In this document: positions 26,625 to 36,000 of the stretch, in pieces
Position numbering within the stretch: position 1 is the stretch's first letter
How the letters are laid out: the number at the start of each line of letters is the position of its first letter
DNA from: an uncultured Flavobacteriales bacterium
GTDB taxonomy: Bacteria; Bacteroidota; Bacteroidia; Flavobacteriales_D; Crocinitomicaceae
Assembly (NCBI GenBank): GCA_913054135.1
Contig: CAJXJK010000005.1
Coordinates: 1 to 64,000, forward strand
Direction of reading: 5' to 3'
Length of the DNA stretch: 64,000 bases
The notes under the pieces: model-generated
The model's input: the letters and a program-made list of their open reading frames with translations, nothing else
What the model was told of the DNA's origin: nothing
Databases searched by the model: none
Program-made: the position numbers and the translations under genes

Positions 26625-29600
26625 ATGAATAATTTATTTTTAGGTATACTCTTAATCACGTTCTCGAATTATTCTTTATCCCAAGAAATTACAATTGACA
26701 CAAATTCTTGGGAAAACGAATGGAGTATTATTAAGCAAAAGGGAGATGTTTTAATTGACATTAAACATTATCAAGACAGCTCTATGACAGAGCACTTTGA
26801 ACAAATTGACGAAGTTTATTATTCTGGTCGAACCTTTTATCCAAATGGAGCCACTCATTGGAAATGGACATCTAAAAGAGTAGAACAAGAAGGCTTGGAA
26901 GCTGTAGCTTATTATGGTACAGTTAAGGTCGGTCAAGAAACAGAGTTTAGCGAAACTGGAGATACCCTGAATTTTAGACTTTACCCTGCAGAGCCAGAAT
27001 TAGATTTTTTTGAAGAATATGCAGAATTATTCGCTATCGAAGAAGTTTCATATCTCTACTACGATAACGGACGACTAGAAAAAAGAGAATCAAAATCAAG
27101 AATACCATCAGAGAAGAAAGCGAAGTCAGATCCATTTAATATGGCCATTCTTGGTTGGCAGAGAAAGTATTACGAAAATGGTCAACTTGAATACGAAGAA
27201 TTATTTGAAATCCCTGAAAACAAGAATCAAGAATATTTGACCCAATTTACTGAAAATGGGTTGAGTTATATGTCGATTAGAAATCGTTATTCTTCAGGCG
27301 GGTCTTTGTTAGATTCATTTGTTGTTCTTGAAAAAAAGATATTTGGCAAAGGATTTTATGATAATGGCCAGCCTTTTTACGAAGGCGAATCGAGCATAAG
27401 TTATTATGCTGAAAACGAAGAGTTCGAAGATATTCGAAAGTATGATGAAAATGGTTTCAGTAAGGTCGTAAATGAGAAATATGTTCGAAAATACAAAGGA
27501 GAAGATTTGATTTATGAAGAGAAGATAGGTAAGAATTTAGTTTCTGAATACATTAAGACTTTCTGGGAATCAGGAAATAAAAAATCGATAATAACTAAAA
27601 CAAGAAGGCAATATTTTAATAATCAAGGGGAGCTGTTGTATTCAGAAGAATATGATCCTGAAAGTTTAAGAAGGAATTCGAATGAGGAACCAAGCCTGTT
27701 TAGTAGCTACTACCAAGATGAGCTCATTGCCCTAGATCCATTTTATTCAGAAGATTTAAAGAAGTGCTCTACCGGAGAAGATTACAAGAAATCTCAAGTA
27801 CACTTTCTTAAAATAAAGGGTTTGGATACTGCTTTTTTCGTGAATGGAAAGCTGCTCTCCATCAAAGAGTATGAGAATACTGCTGACAGTTCTACCTATC
27901 TGAGCAAGTCGCAAAACTTTGCCTCTGGAGAAACTTTAAAAAATACAATTTGGAATAATGATACCACTATTAGTTGGTCAAAAGATTGCGGGAATGGATT
28001 TTTTGAAGAGAAAAGATACGAAAAATCGGTCCTAGTGAAAGAAAGGAAATTACTTGAACAAAAAGATGAGAAAATAATATTTGAAGAAAAGACATTCTAT
28101 TCAAATGGAGATCTCAAAACATATGAATATCGAAACTACTTAGATAGTATCTATTACGCAGTCGGTCCGGTATACGCTTCCTATAGCAAGGAGGAAATTG
28201 TCGATTCGCTAATTCTTAAAAAGTTTTTCGTTCCTGCCTATGATGAGGATTGGTCATTTATGGGCGGATCTGCAGACCCAAGAAAATATCCCATAGAATG
28301 GTATAGGCTTGAAAACAATAGAATCCTAAAAAAGACAGAGACGATTTGGCATGAAGAGAATAAATTCGTAGTTGGAATCTTTGATAGCACCTATTATGAT
28401 GACAATTTAATTAAATCGATAGTTGAATATAGTGATTCGACCATGACAAGGCGTTTTACATTAGAAGGTTATAATTATTATAAATCCTTGAAGAAAAAAA
28501 ATAATCGTTGGGATTATACCTTTAGTGAAAAATATTACTCCATTTTTGATGACAAGGATGCTAGATATGATCGTATCAGACAAGTTCTTCCTTACGCTCC
28601 ATCACAAGGAGGAATATATAAGGATTTAGTTTATACTCTTGACAGTTCCTTTGTATTGGTTGGCAATTCTTATGTCATTGAGAGAGCTTCAAATAATGTA
28701 CTTTACCAAAACCCCTTGAATTTAAAATATGTAAAAAGCGACTGGTGCCATTTATTTAAATATGATAACAGGCTGTTTTTGTTGTCGGAAAAAGCACTTT
28801 ATGATTTTGAGAATGACACGGAGTATCTAATTCCAAATCTAAAACGTACCTTACTAGTGAAAGATGATGAGGTATTCATTTTTGATGGATCAGATTTCGT
28901 AAAAAAAATAGAGATTAGTGGCATTGTAGAAAGACACTCGCTAAGTGCAATAGATTCAATACCTTTTACTCCATTGTCAGAGTGGAATCAATATTACTCA
29001 TTTGGAACAAATAAAATCGTAGAAGTCAATCAAAATTTTTACGATCGTGAAATTAAGACTTTGGACTTGGACAGTGAAGAAAATGTGTATGTCGATTTAT
29101 CTGCTTTGATAAAACCGGCCTATTTTCAAAAAGCGGGTGAAACGTTCTATTATTATGAAAGTAAAGAAGATCAAAGTATAAAGGCAGGGAAATTAATCGA
29201 TACCATTTTTTATTTTAATATTAATGACTCTGTCATTCGAGTTTGGCCGCTCAAAAATGTAATTAAATATCAAGATGGAGAGATCAGTAGTTCGCCAGAG
29301 GAAAATGGAAAGGTGATAAAATCTACTTCTGTTTATCCAAGTATCACAGAAGTTGACGGTGGTTTGCTCATCTCCACCACAACCTTTGATCAATTTGATG
29401 ATTTTTCTGAGTGGACGGTGGACCCAGAAAACTTTAGAGACTTCATTAATATCAGAATTAATTTTGTCAATAGAACAGTTGAGTATTTGAAGGATGCAAA
29501 AGATTACTCTCCTTTCAATATGGCGAATTCTATTACAGAGACAGAGCAATTAATCAAAAATATAAGAACGACCGATCAAATACAATATTCAGCAATTAAA

Positions 29601-31340
29601 AAGGAGAACCTTGCTAAGTTTCAGCTAGAATATGGCGGAGAACCGATCATTTTTGATTTAGCAAGCGGAAAAATGTTTACTGATAAGAAGCATGAATATT
29701 TTGACAATAATTTTTGGAAGAGAGAAACGAAAAATGAATCTAACGTTCATTTAGCTGCTTCAGATAAGGAGTTCATGATGCATTTTATTAACGGAACATA
29801 TAACCTTGATACAGCTGCCTTATCTAATCTTTTTTATTCAAATGATCTCGCTACATCCGATAAAAAAATGTTTTCAAATAACACAAGTAATCATCTAAGA
29901 CTCTTTTGGAATGGTGAAGAGCAAAACCCTCGAAACAGAATAGTAGGAATCAGCTTTCTTGATCAAAAACCAATTTTGTATACTCCAGATAGATATTATA
30001 TGTCTGGCTATGGTGCCGAAAAACACCTGTATTTTCAGAAAGAGCTGAGAACCTACAAATTCGAACAATTCGATCTTAAATACAATCGCCCGGACATTAT
30101 TTTAGAAAGATTGGGTTACGCAGATTCAGCTCTGGTTGGAGCTTATCATTCTGCTTATCTTAAACGTCTGAAAAAAATGGGATTTACTGAAAAAATGTTA
30201 GAGGATGACTTCCATTTACCTGAAATAGAAATTGAGAATTTTGAAGAATTGCCAACATTGCATGATCAAGGTAGTATTGATATCAAACTCAAAATAGAAG
30301 ACACTAAGTACAAGTTAGATCGTATCAATGTATGGGTAAATGATGTGGCAGTTTATGGGGCAGATGGAATCTCACTTCGTGATAAAGATGTCCAAGATTA
30401 CTCAACAGCATTGAAGGTTGATCTAGCTAAAGGAAAGAACAAAGTTCAAGTATCTGTGCTCAATCAAGCGGGTGCCGAGAGTTACAAAGAGACCTTTGAG
30501 ATTGAATGCTCAGCCGGTAAAAATGACCCTGACCTGTATCTCATTACCATTGGTGAAAGCGAATTCCAGCAGTCAGATTTTAACCTCACTTATGCGGCTA
30601 AAGATGCCAAAGACATTGCAGCACTATTTGATAAGAGCAAAGCTTATGGAGAAGTGAAAACAAAAACTTTGGTGAATCAAGAAGTGACCAAAGAGAATGT
30701 ATTAGGGCTTAAATCATTCTTAGCCGAAGCCGATATCAATGATGAGGTGATGATCTTCATTGCTGGTCATGGTGTGCTAGATGCCAACTTAGATTATTTC
30801 TTTGCGACTTATGATATGGATTTTCAACAACCTCAAAACAAAGGTTTAGCTTACGAAGATTTAGAAGGCCTGCTAGACGGAATCAAACCACTGAAAAAGA
30901 CTTTGATGATTGATGCTTGTCACTCAGGCGAAATAGATAAGGACGAAGTGGAGTTGGCAGAAGTTGATGCTCAAGAAGATGGAGATGTTCAGTTCAGAGC
31001 TGTTGGCAATACGGCTTCTCCAAAACTAGGAATGCAAAACACATCAGAGCTTACTAAATCATTGTTTACCGACCTTAGAAAAGGAACAGGTGCTACTGTC
31101 ATCTCATCTGCCGGCGGAATGGAGTTTGCAATGGAGGGAGACGATTGGAGTAATGGTTTGTTTACATATTGCTTTATCAAAGGAATCAAATCAAAAGCAG
31201 CTGACTACGATAAAAACGGAGAAATCTGGTTGTCGGAAATAAAGCGCTATGTGAGTGAGCAGGTAACCGAATTGTCAAATGGTAAACAACAACCTACTTC
31301 CCGAATTGAGAATCAGGTGGTTGATTTTAGAGTGTGGTAG
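26625..31340 (+). CDS. Large secreted caspase-like (C14) protein, paralog 1
   Basis: A 1571-residue exported protein with a signal peptide (MNNLFLGILLITFSNYSLSQ). Residues about 30-560 contain scattered MORN/YwqK-type hairpins (YYDNGRLE, YYENGQLE, YSNGDLK). About 640-1100 looks like a divergent beta-propeller. The conserved C-terminal unit runs from 1146 to 1571: an Ig-like linker (INVWVNDVAVYG) and a caspase fold with His1382 in IFIAGHGVLD and Cys1432 in LMIDACHSGE. Both catalytic residues are present, so it may be an active Lys/Arg- or Asp-specific protease. No T9SS tail is seen, so it probably stays in the periplasm or envelope. It probably shares an mRNA with GT2. Substrate and trigger are unknown. 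Confidence 0.82.
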   Translation: MNNLFLGILLITFSNYSLSQEITIDTNSWENEWSIIKQKGDVLIDIKHYQDSSMTEHFEQIDEVYYSGRTFYPNGATHWKWTSKRVEQEGLEAVAYYGTVKVGQETEFSETGDTLNFRLYPAEPELDFFEEYAELFAIEEVSYLYYDNGRLEKRESKSRIPSEKKAKSDPFNMAILGWQRKYYENGQLEYEELFEIPENKNQEYLTQFTENGLSYMSIRNRYSSGGSLLDSFVVLEKKIFGKGFYDNGQPFYEGESSISYYAENEEFEDIRKYDENGFSKVVNEKYVRKYKGEDLIYEEKIGKNLVSEYIKTFWESGNKKSIITKTRRQYFNNQGELLYSEEYDPESLRRNSNEEPSLFSSYYQDELIALDPFYSEDLKKCSTGEDYKKSQVHFLKIKGLDTAFFVNGKLLSIKEYENTADSSTYLSKSQNFASGETLKNTIWNNDTTISWSKDCGNGFFEEKRYEKSVLVKERKLLEQKDEKIIFEEKTFYSNGDLKTYEYRNYLDSIYYAVGPVYASYSKEEIVDSLILKKFFVPAYDEDWSFMGGSADPRKYPIEWYRLENNRILKKTETIWHEENKFVVGIFDSTYYDDNLIKSIVEYSDSTMTRRFTLEGYNYYKSLKKKNNRWDYTFSEKYYSIFDDKDARYDRIRQVLPYAPSQGGIYKDLVYTLDSSFVLVGNSYVIERASNNVLYQNPLNLKYVKSDWCHLFKYDNRLFLLSEKALYDFENDTEYLIPNLKRTLLVKDDEVFIFDGSDFVKKIEISGIVERHSLSAIDSIPFTPLSEWNQYYSFGTNKIVEVNQNFYDREIKTLDLDSEENVYVDLSALIKPAYFQKAGETFYYYESKEDQSIKAGKLIDTIFYFNINDSVIRVWPLKNVIKYQDGEISSSPEENGKVIKSTSVYPSITEVDGGLLISTTTFDQFDDFSEWTVDPENFRDFINIRINFVNRTVEYLKDAKDYSPFNMANSITETEQLIKNIRTTDQIQYSAIKKENLAKFQLEYGGEPIIFDLASGKMFTDKKHEYFDNNFWKRETKNESNVHLAASDKEFMMHFINGTYNLDTAALSNLFYSNDLATSDKKMFSNNTSNHLRLFWNGEEQNPRNRIVGISFLDQKPILYTPDRYYMSGYGAEKHLYFQKELRTYKFEQFDLKYNRPDIILERLGYADSALVGAYHSAYLKRLKKMGFTEKMLEDDFHLPEIEIENFEELPTLHDQGSIDIKLKIEDTKYKLDRINVWVNDVAVYGADGISLRDKDVQDYSTALKVDLAKGKNKVQVSVLNQAGAESYKETFEIECSAGKNDPDLYLITIGESEFQQSDFNLTYAAKDAKDIAALFDKSKAYGEVKTKTLVNQEVTKENVLGLKSFLAEADINDEVMIFIAGHGVLDANLDYFFATYDMDFQQPQNKGLAYEDLEGLLDGIKPLKKTLMIDACHSGEIDKDEVELAEVDAQEDGDVQFRAVGNTASPKLGMQNTSELTKSLFTDLRKGTGATVISSAGGMEFAMEGDDWSNGLFTYCFIKGIKSKAADYDKNGEIWLSEIKRYVSEQVTELSNGKQQPTSRIENQVVDFRVW
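30060..31340 (+). repeat. Duplicated caspase-coding segment, copy 1
   Basis: This 1281-bp stretch encodes the 426-residue linker-plus-caspase unit. It has a partner of the same length at 35608-36888. By eye there are about 34 amino-acid differences (about 92% identity) and no gap. Confidence 0.9.
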
Positions 31341-31360
31341 TTTCAAATATTCCCTTTCAC

Positions 31361-31396
31361 CAATCGTCTTATAAATTCCACTCATCAAATTTTAAC
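31361..31396 (+). repeat. 36-bp flank repeat downstream of caspase gene 1
   Basis: Bases 31361-31396 (starting CAATCGTCTTATAAATTCCA) match 36909-36944 downstream of caspase gene 2 with one mismatch. It marks the end of the tandem duplication unit. Confidence 0.9.
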
Positions 31397-31680
31397 GGAT
31401 TTTTAACTCGCCTGTCTAATTTGCTATTTGGAATCAAAATAACAGATATGGAGACCTGCTATAAGTTGGTGCCAACTGAGATTTTTAAGTCGTTAAATTT
31501 GGTTGAACAAAGATTTGGATTTGAGCCAGAAATTACGGCCAAGTTTAAAAAACTCAAATGGCTGAGGTGCCAATCACCTGCAATCCAAGAACCGAAGAAC
31601 AGGGCAAAAAAATCGGTTGGAAAGATGGCTTCAGAGCGATTTGGTGCATCTTGAAGTATGGCTTGAGTTCGAAGAAGTAG
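31397..31680 (+). pseudogene. Truncated, frameshifted GT2 glycosyltransferase copy
   Basis: This is a remnant of a second copy of the GT2 gene at 25908-26621. It matches residues about 143-237 ([20 protein letters not shown] onward) and still ends with LKYGLSSKK and a stop at 31678-31680. The first 60% of the gene is missing. There is a 9-nt in-frame deletion near 31540 and a 1-nt deletion at 31560-31561 (TGGGCT became TGGCT) that shifts the frame; after it the original frame reads through intact. An open frame from 31334 to 31654 over this region is an artefact. Confidence 0.9.
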
Positions 31681-31720
31681 CCTGAACACTATTTTGGGCT
31701 TTCGAGAAACATTTAAACGC

Positions 31721-31728
31721 TAAATTTG
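31721..31728 (+). promoter_or_regulatory. Putative -7 element of the alcohol dehydrogenase gene
   Basis: TAAATTTG, a perfect TAnnTTTG, lies 33 bp upstream of ATG 31762. It overlaps the upstream in-frame codon at 31726, which supports the shorter start. Confidence 0.4.
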
Positions 31729-31761
31729 TTCTTATTCAAAGACATCCAAATTCAAACTAAC

Positions 31762-32919
31762 ATGAACAATTTTGACTATAAAAACCCAACAAAAATCATT
31801 TTTGGAAAAGGTGAAATCTCTAAAATCGCTTCTGAGATACCTGAGAATTCAAAAGTATTAATGCTTTATGGTGGAGGAAGTATCAAGAAAAACGGAATCT
31901 ATGAACAGGTAATATCTGCTTTGAAAGACTTTGATTGTGTTGAATTTGGAGGGATACCAGCAAATCCTGAATACTCAGTATTAATGGATGCTTTAGCGGT
32001 AATCAAAGAACAAAAAATTGATTTTTTATTGGCTGTAGGTGGCGGATCTGTTATTGACGGCACCAAGTTTTTGTCCTCGGCTGCATTATTCGAAGGAGAC
32101 AATCCCTGGGATATATTGGATAAGAAAATAGCAACTCAAAAAGGAATGCCTTTCGGTACGGTTTTGACGCTTCCTGCAACAGGATCTGAAATGAATTCTG
32201 GAGCGGTAATTACAAGAAAAGAAACCAAACAAAAATTAGTGATGGGAGGTCCTGGTCTTTTTCCAGTGTTTTCAATTTTAGACCCTTCGGTAGTTGCCTC
32301 AATTCCAGAAAGACAAATTGCCAACGGTTTGGCAGATTCATTTACTCATGTTCTTGAACAGTACATGACGTATCCAATTGAAGCCAATCTTCAAGATAGA
32401 TTTGCAGAAAGCATTATGCAAACGATCATTGAAGTTGCGCCAAGAATATTGAAAGATCCATCTGACTACAAAGCGGCTGCAAACTTCATGTGGAGCTGCA
32501 CTATGGCATTGAACGGTTTAATTCAAAAGGGAGTGCCAACCGACTGGGCGATTCATATGATGGGCCATGAGCTAACGGCTCTTTTCGGAATCGATCATGC
32601 AAGAACTCTGGCAATTTTGACCGGGCCACACTATAATTATAACTTCGAAAACAAAAAAGCTAAACTAGCCCAATATGCTGAGCGCGTTTGGAATGTAGAT
32701 GGTTCATTAGAAGAAAAAGCAAAAGCAGGAATTCAAAAAACGACTGAATTCTTCAATTCAATCGGTATCCAAACTAAATTATCTGAGTACACATCTGACT
32801 TCGAGGGAACGGGGAAAGAAGTGGCAAGACGACTGGCCGAAAGAGGTATGAATGGCTTGGGCGAATATGGGAAATTGGCTCCAGAAGATGCGCAAAAGAT
32901 TGTGGAGAGTGCTTATTGA
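31762..32919 (+). CDS. Iron-containing alcohol dehydrogenase (YqhD/BDH type)
   Basis: A 385-residue NAD(P)-dependent group III alcohol dehydrogenase, reducing aldehydes or oxidising alcohols in the cytoplasm. The nucleotide-binding GGGS is at 93-96. Metal ligands fit the YqhD spacing exactly: Asp192, His196, His265 and His279. The closest named relatives are YqhD and clostridial butanol dehydrogenase. The ATG at 31762 is used because a -7 box overlaps the longer start. It sits between the GT2 remnant and caspase gene 2, inside the duplicated interval, but has no counterpart in the first unit. Confidence 0.93.
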   Translation: MNNFDYKNPTKIIFGKGEISKIASEIPENSKVLMLYGGGSIKKNGIYEQVISALKDFDCVEFGGIPANPEYSVLMDALAVIKEQKIDFLLAVGGGSVIDGTKFLSSAALFEGDNPWDILDKKIATQKGMPFGTVLTLPATGSEMNSGAVITRKETKQKLVMGGPGLFPVFSILDPSVVASIPERQIANGLADSFTHVLEQYMTYPIEANLQDRFAESIMQTIIEVAPRILKDPSDYKAAANFMWSCTMALNGLIQKGVPTDWAIHMMGHELTALFGIDHARTLAILTGPHYNYNFENKKAKLAQYAERVWNVDGSLEEKAKAGIQKTTEFFNSIGIQTKLSEYTSDFEGTGKEVARRLAERGMNGLGEYGKLAPEDAQKIVESAY

Positions 32920-32992
32920 TTCATTTTCAAATAGTTATTCTATTTGCTGATTTGAGTCGGTTTATTAGTTCCCAAATTTGTTGATTATTAAC

Positions 32993-33000
32993 TAGTTTTG
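32993..33000 (+). promoter_or_regulatory. Putative -7 element of caspase gene 2
   Basis: TAGTTTTG, a TAnnTTTG match, lies 18 bp upstream of ATG 33019. A TTTG at 32977-32980 is too close to be a normal -33 element. Confidence 0.3.
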
Positions 33001-33018
33001 TTGGCTAGACCTCAACAA

Positions 33019-36000
33019 ATGAAATACTTAATCTCTTCTTTATTATTCCTTTTTTGTGTTAGCCCTGTTTATGCTCAGCTAACATCAAGTGAATTGTCTT
33101 CTTTTTATGGCTCACTGGAACGGCAGAAGGAAGGATTTGTCGGCTTAGTTGATCAATTCAATACGAAATCAGTTCAGTTAATTGGCGAAGAGGATAAGGA
33201 AATGGTGGCAGAAGAGAGAGTTATGATGCTAGAGGAGCTTCAATACGTTAAAGAGGCTTTAGATGAAATGTTTGATGAATATGATTGGGAAGGATTTAAG
33301 TTAAAACAAAAGATTAGTAAAGACCTTCCTTATGTTTCTGAACCATATAAGAGATATTATGATTTCTATAGTCAGCTGGAGATATACCAGAATCAATTAA
33401 AGTCAGAATTTTATGCCTGTCACGAAAGCTTGGTATCAGCTTTTACCGATCATTTCGGAAAAAAAGACCTTAAAGAAGTTACGTTGAAAGAAACTGAGGC
33501 CTTGTTTGATGGCATCACTCGGTTCCCAGTGTTCCAGTCAAAAGAGGTTGTTGAATTTTATGCGAATAGAAAGCAAGGTGATCTTGACTTTCTTGGACGT
33601 GAAATGTACACTAATCAAGAGCTTTACGAAAATCAAGTAAGGTTCATGAAGAAAAAAAAATTGGATTCATTATGGGGGTTTTATCCAACTGAAGCGCCAA
33701 ATGCATTTTTTGTGCGCCACTTGAAAACAAAAAAAATCGGTTTTTATGAAGCCGGATATGACTTCGACCTGAAGAAGATTGAAGAGGTATTTGATCCAAC
33801 TTATGATTCGATTGATTTTGACCCAATGTATGATGATTGGGGAATTGAGTCCTGGACCACAGCAATTGCCTCAAAAGATGGGAAGTTTTATGTAGCGGAA
33901 AAGTCATGGAGAGATGATGAATCCAATGATGTTGTTAAACGGTTTTCAACCAAATATTCTCATTTAAGAATACCACGTATCCATGTAGGTCATTCCTACG
34001 GTTTTGTGGCTGCGAAAGATTCAACTGGACTATGGTGTTTAATAAATATTAGTGAGGATAGCATTGTTTCGCCCAAATATGTCCTTTATGAAATGATTCC
34101 AGGATTTGATGAAAAAGGTGAAGTACAAAGCTGGAAAGAAAGAAATGATAAGGCCATAGTGATGTATCATAACGATAACACTATAGATTATTATTTATCT
34201 GATCGTTTCAAGTACGAATATTATGAAAGTGGTCATTGTAAAGCGAAAGCTGCAAGACGGCGCGAAAGCGAGATATCTGATTACGTTTCATATTATGAAG
34301 ATGGCCAAGTTAACGCGATTGGAGAGATTGTCGGGTCACATTTAATTGGGGGTAGTTTTTTCGTGAATCGCTTGGTTGTGTTTGATAAAGAAGGAAATAA
34401 GTATAGATCAATGCAGTTTGACTCTACTGGACTTTGGAAAGATTCAACCTTCTTTCCAAATGGAACACTTCATGCTACGGGATATCAAAAAAATGAATAC
34501 ACTGGTTACATATATACAAGAGATTACTTGACCACAAGTTCTAGTATGGTTGGTTTTTATGATTATCACCGAGATTCTACATGGACCAGTTATTACTTTT
34601 CTGGAAAACCCAAAGCGAAAGGAAGCTACAGGAACAATAAACAATTAGAGGACTGGGAGTATTATAATCCATTTGGTGAAATGACGGATCAAATATATAA
34701 GAGAACTGTGAGTACTGAAATGATCTTTCCGTTTAGAATTCTAGACTTATCCGCAAGTACCATTAAAACCGTGCATAATAAGCAAAACAATTTGGGGATT
34801 ATTTACGATTACTATCATTTCAGCCCTCCGGTTTATGAACTTTGGGACACTAAGAATTATAGACAACTATCTGGAAACTATCTTATTCCTTTACAAGGAG
34901 TTAGCTTCGTCAGTGACACGGTCTTAATAGGTAACTCTTTGGAATATGACGGTCCGCATTGGTATGACATAAAAAATGAGATTTTATTCTTTCCCGAAGA
35001 AACATCTAATTGGCAAGCTGAAATGGAAGGAGATCATGCACTAAATGACACTTTGGATACAACAGGAGGGGTTTATGATCTGACGAAAAAGTTGGTGCTT
35101 GAAAATTTACAGTGTCAAGATGGACTATTAAGTATATCTGAGGACTCAGTAGTATACAATTTCAACTTGAATACTGGAACCCTGGGTTATGAAAAACACA
35201 GCTCACAACTCAATGAGATAGACACTATCTACAAAAAAGTGTTTGAGATTGAAGAGCTTTATTATGCAGAGTGTTACAACCAAACCATGTTTGTGGATAG
35301 GATGGGAGACAAGTTTGAGATAAAAGAAGAAGGCGGATATGTGCCTTCAGGAAACAATCGAAATAATTACCCTTTGGTTTTGGTCAAAAACAAACGTGAG
35401 AGTCAACATATTTATATTGATACTTACTATGGTCAGAATAAACTCATTTTTGAAAATGACAAAAAGGATTCAGTACTGCAACGTTACGTAAAATTTGAAG
35501 GATTAAAGAATGGGGAATATGTGTTTTATACTCCTGATAATTATTATTTGGGATCAAAAGACATCAAGGACATAGTTTTCTTCAAAAGACGAGATGAGTA
35601 TTTCGAATTCGAACAATTCGACCTCAAATACAATCGCCCTGACATCATCCTAGATCGATTAGGTTACGCAGATCAATCCTTAATTGATGCCTATCACTCC
35701 GCCTACCAAAAACGCCTCAAGAAAATGGGCTTCACAGAAGACATGCTGCAAGATGACTTCCATTTACCAGAAATCAAAATCGAGAACTTTGAAGAGATGC
35801 CGACTTTGCACGATCAAGGAAGCATTGATTTAAAACTCAAGTTAGAAGACACTAAATACAAATTGGATCGTATCAATGTGTGGGTAAATGATGTAGCGGT
35901 TTATGGTTCAAACGGAATCTCACTTCGTGATAAAGATGTTCAAGATTACTCCACAACATTGAAGGTTGATCTAGCTAAAGGAAAGAACAAAGTTCAAGTA

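Noticed and set aside
30472-30657. 61-residue ORFs at matching places in both caspase genes (also 36020-36205)
   Set aside because: The out-of-frame ORF is retained only because the caspase-coding DNA is duplicated; no start signal or family support exists.
31334-31654. 106-residue ORF downstream of caspase gene 1
   Set aside because: It begins inside the caspase gene and runs through the flank repeat into the GT2 remnant. The GT2 match continues in another frame after a 1-nt deletion, so this is a pseudogene and not a protein.
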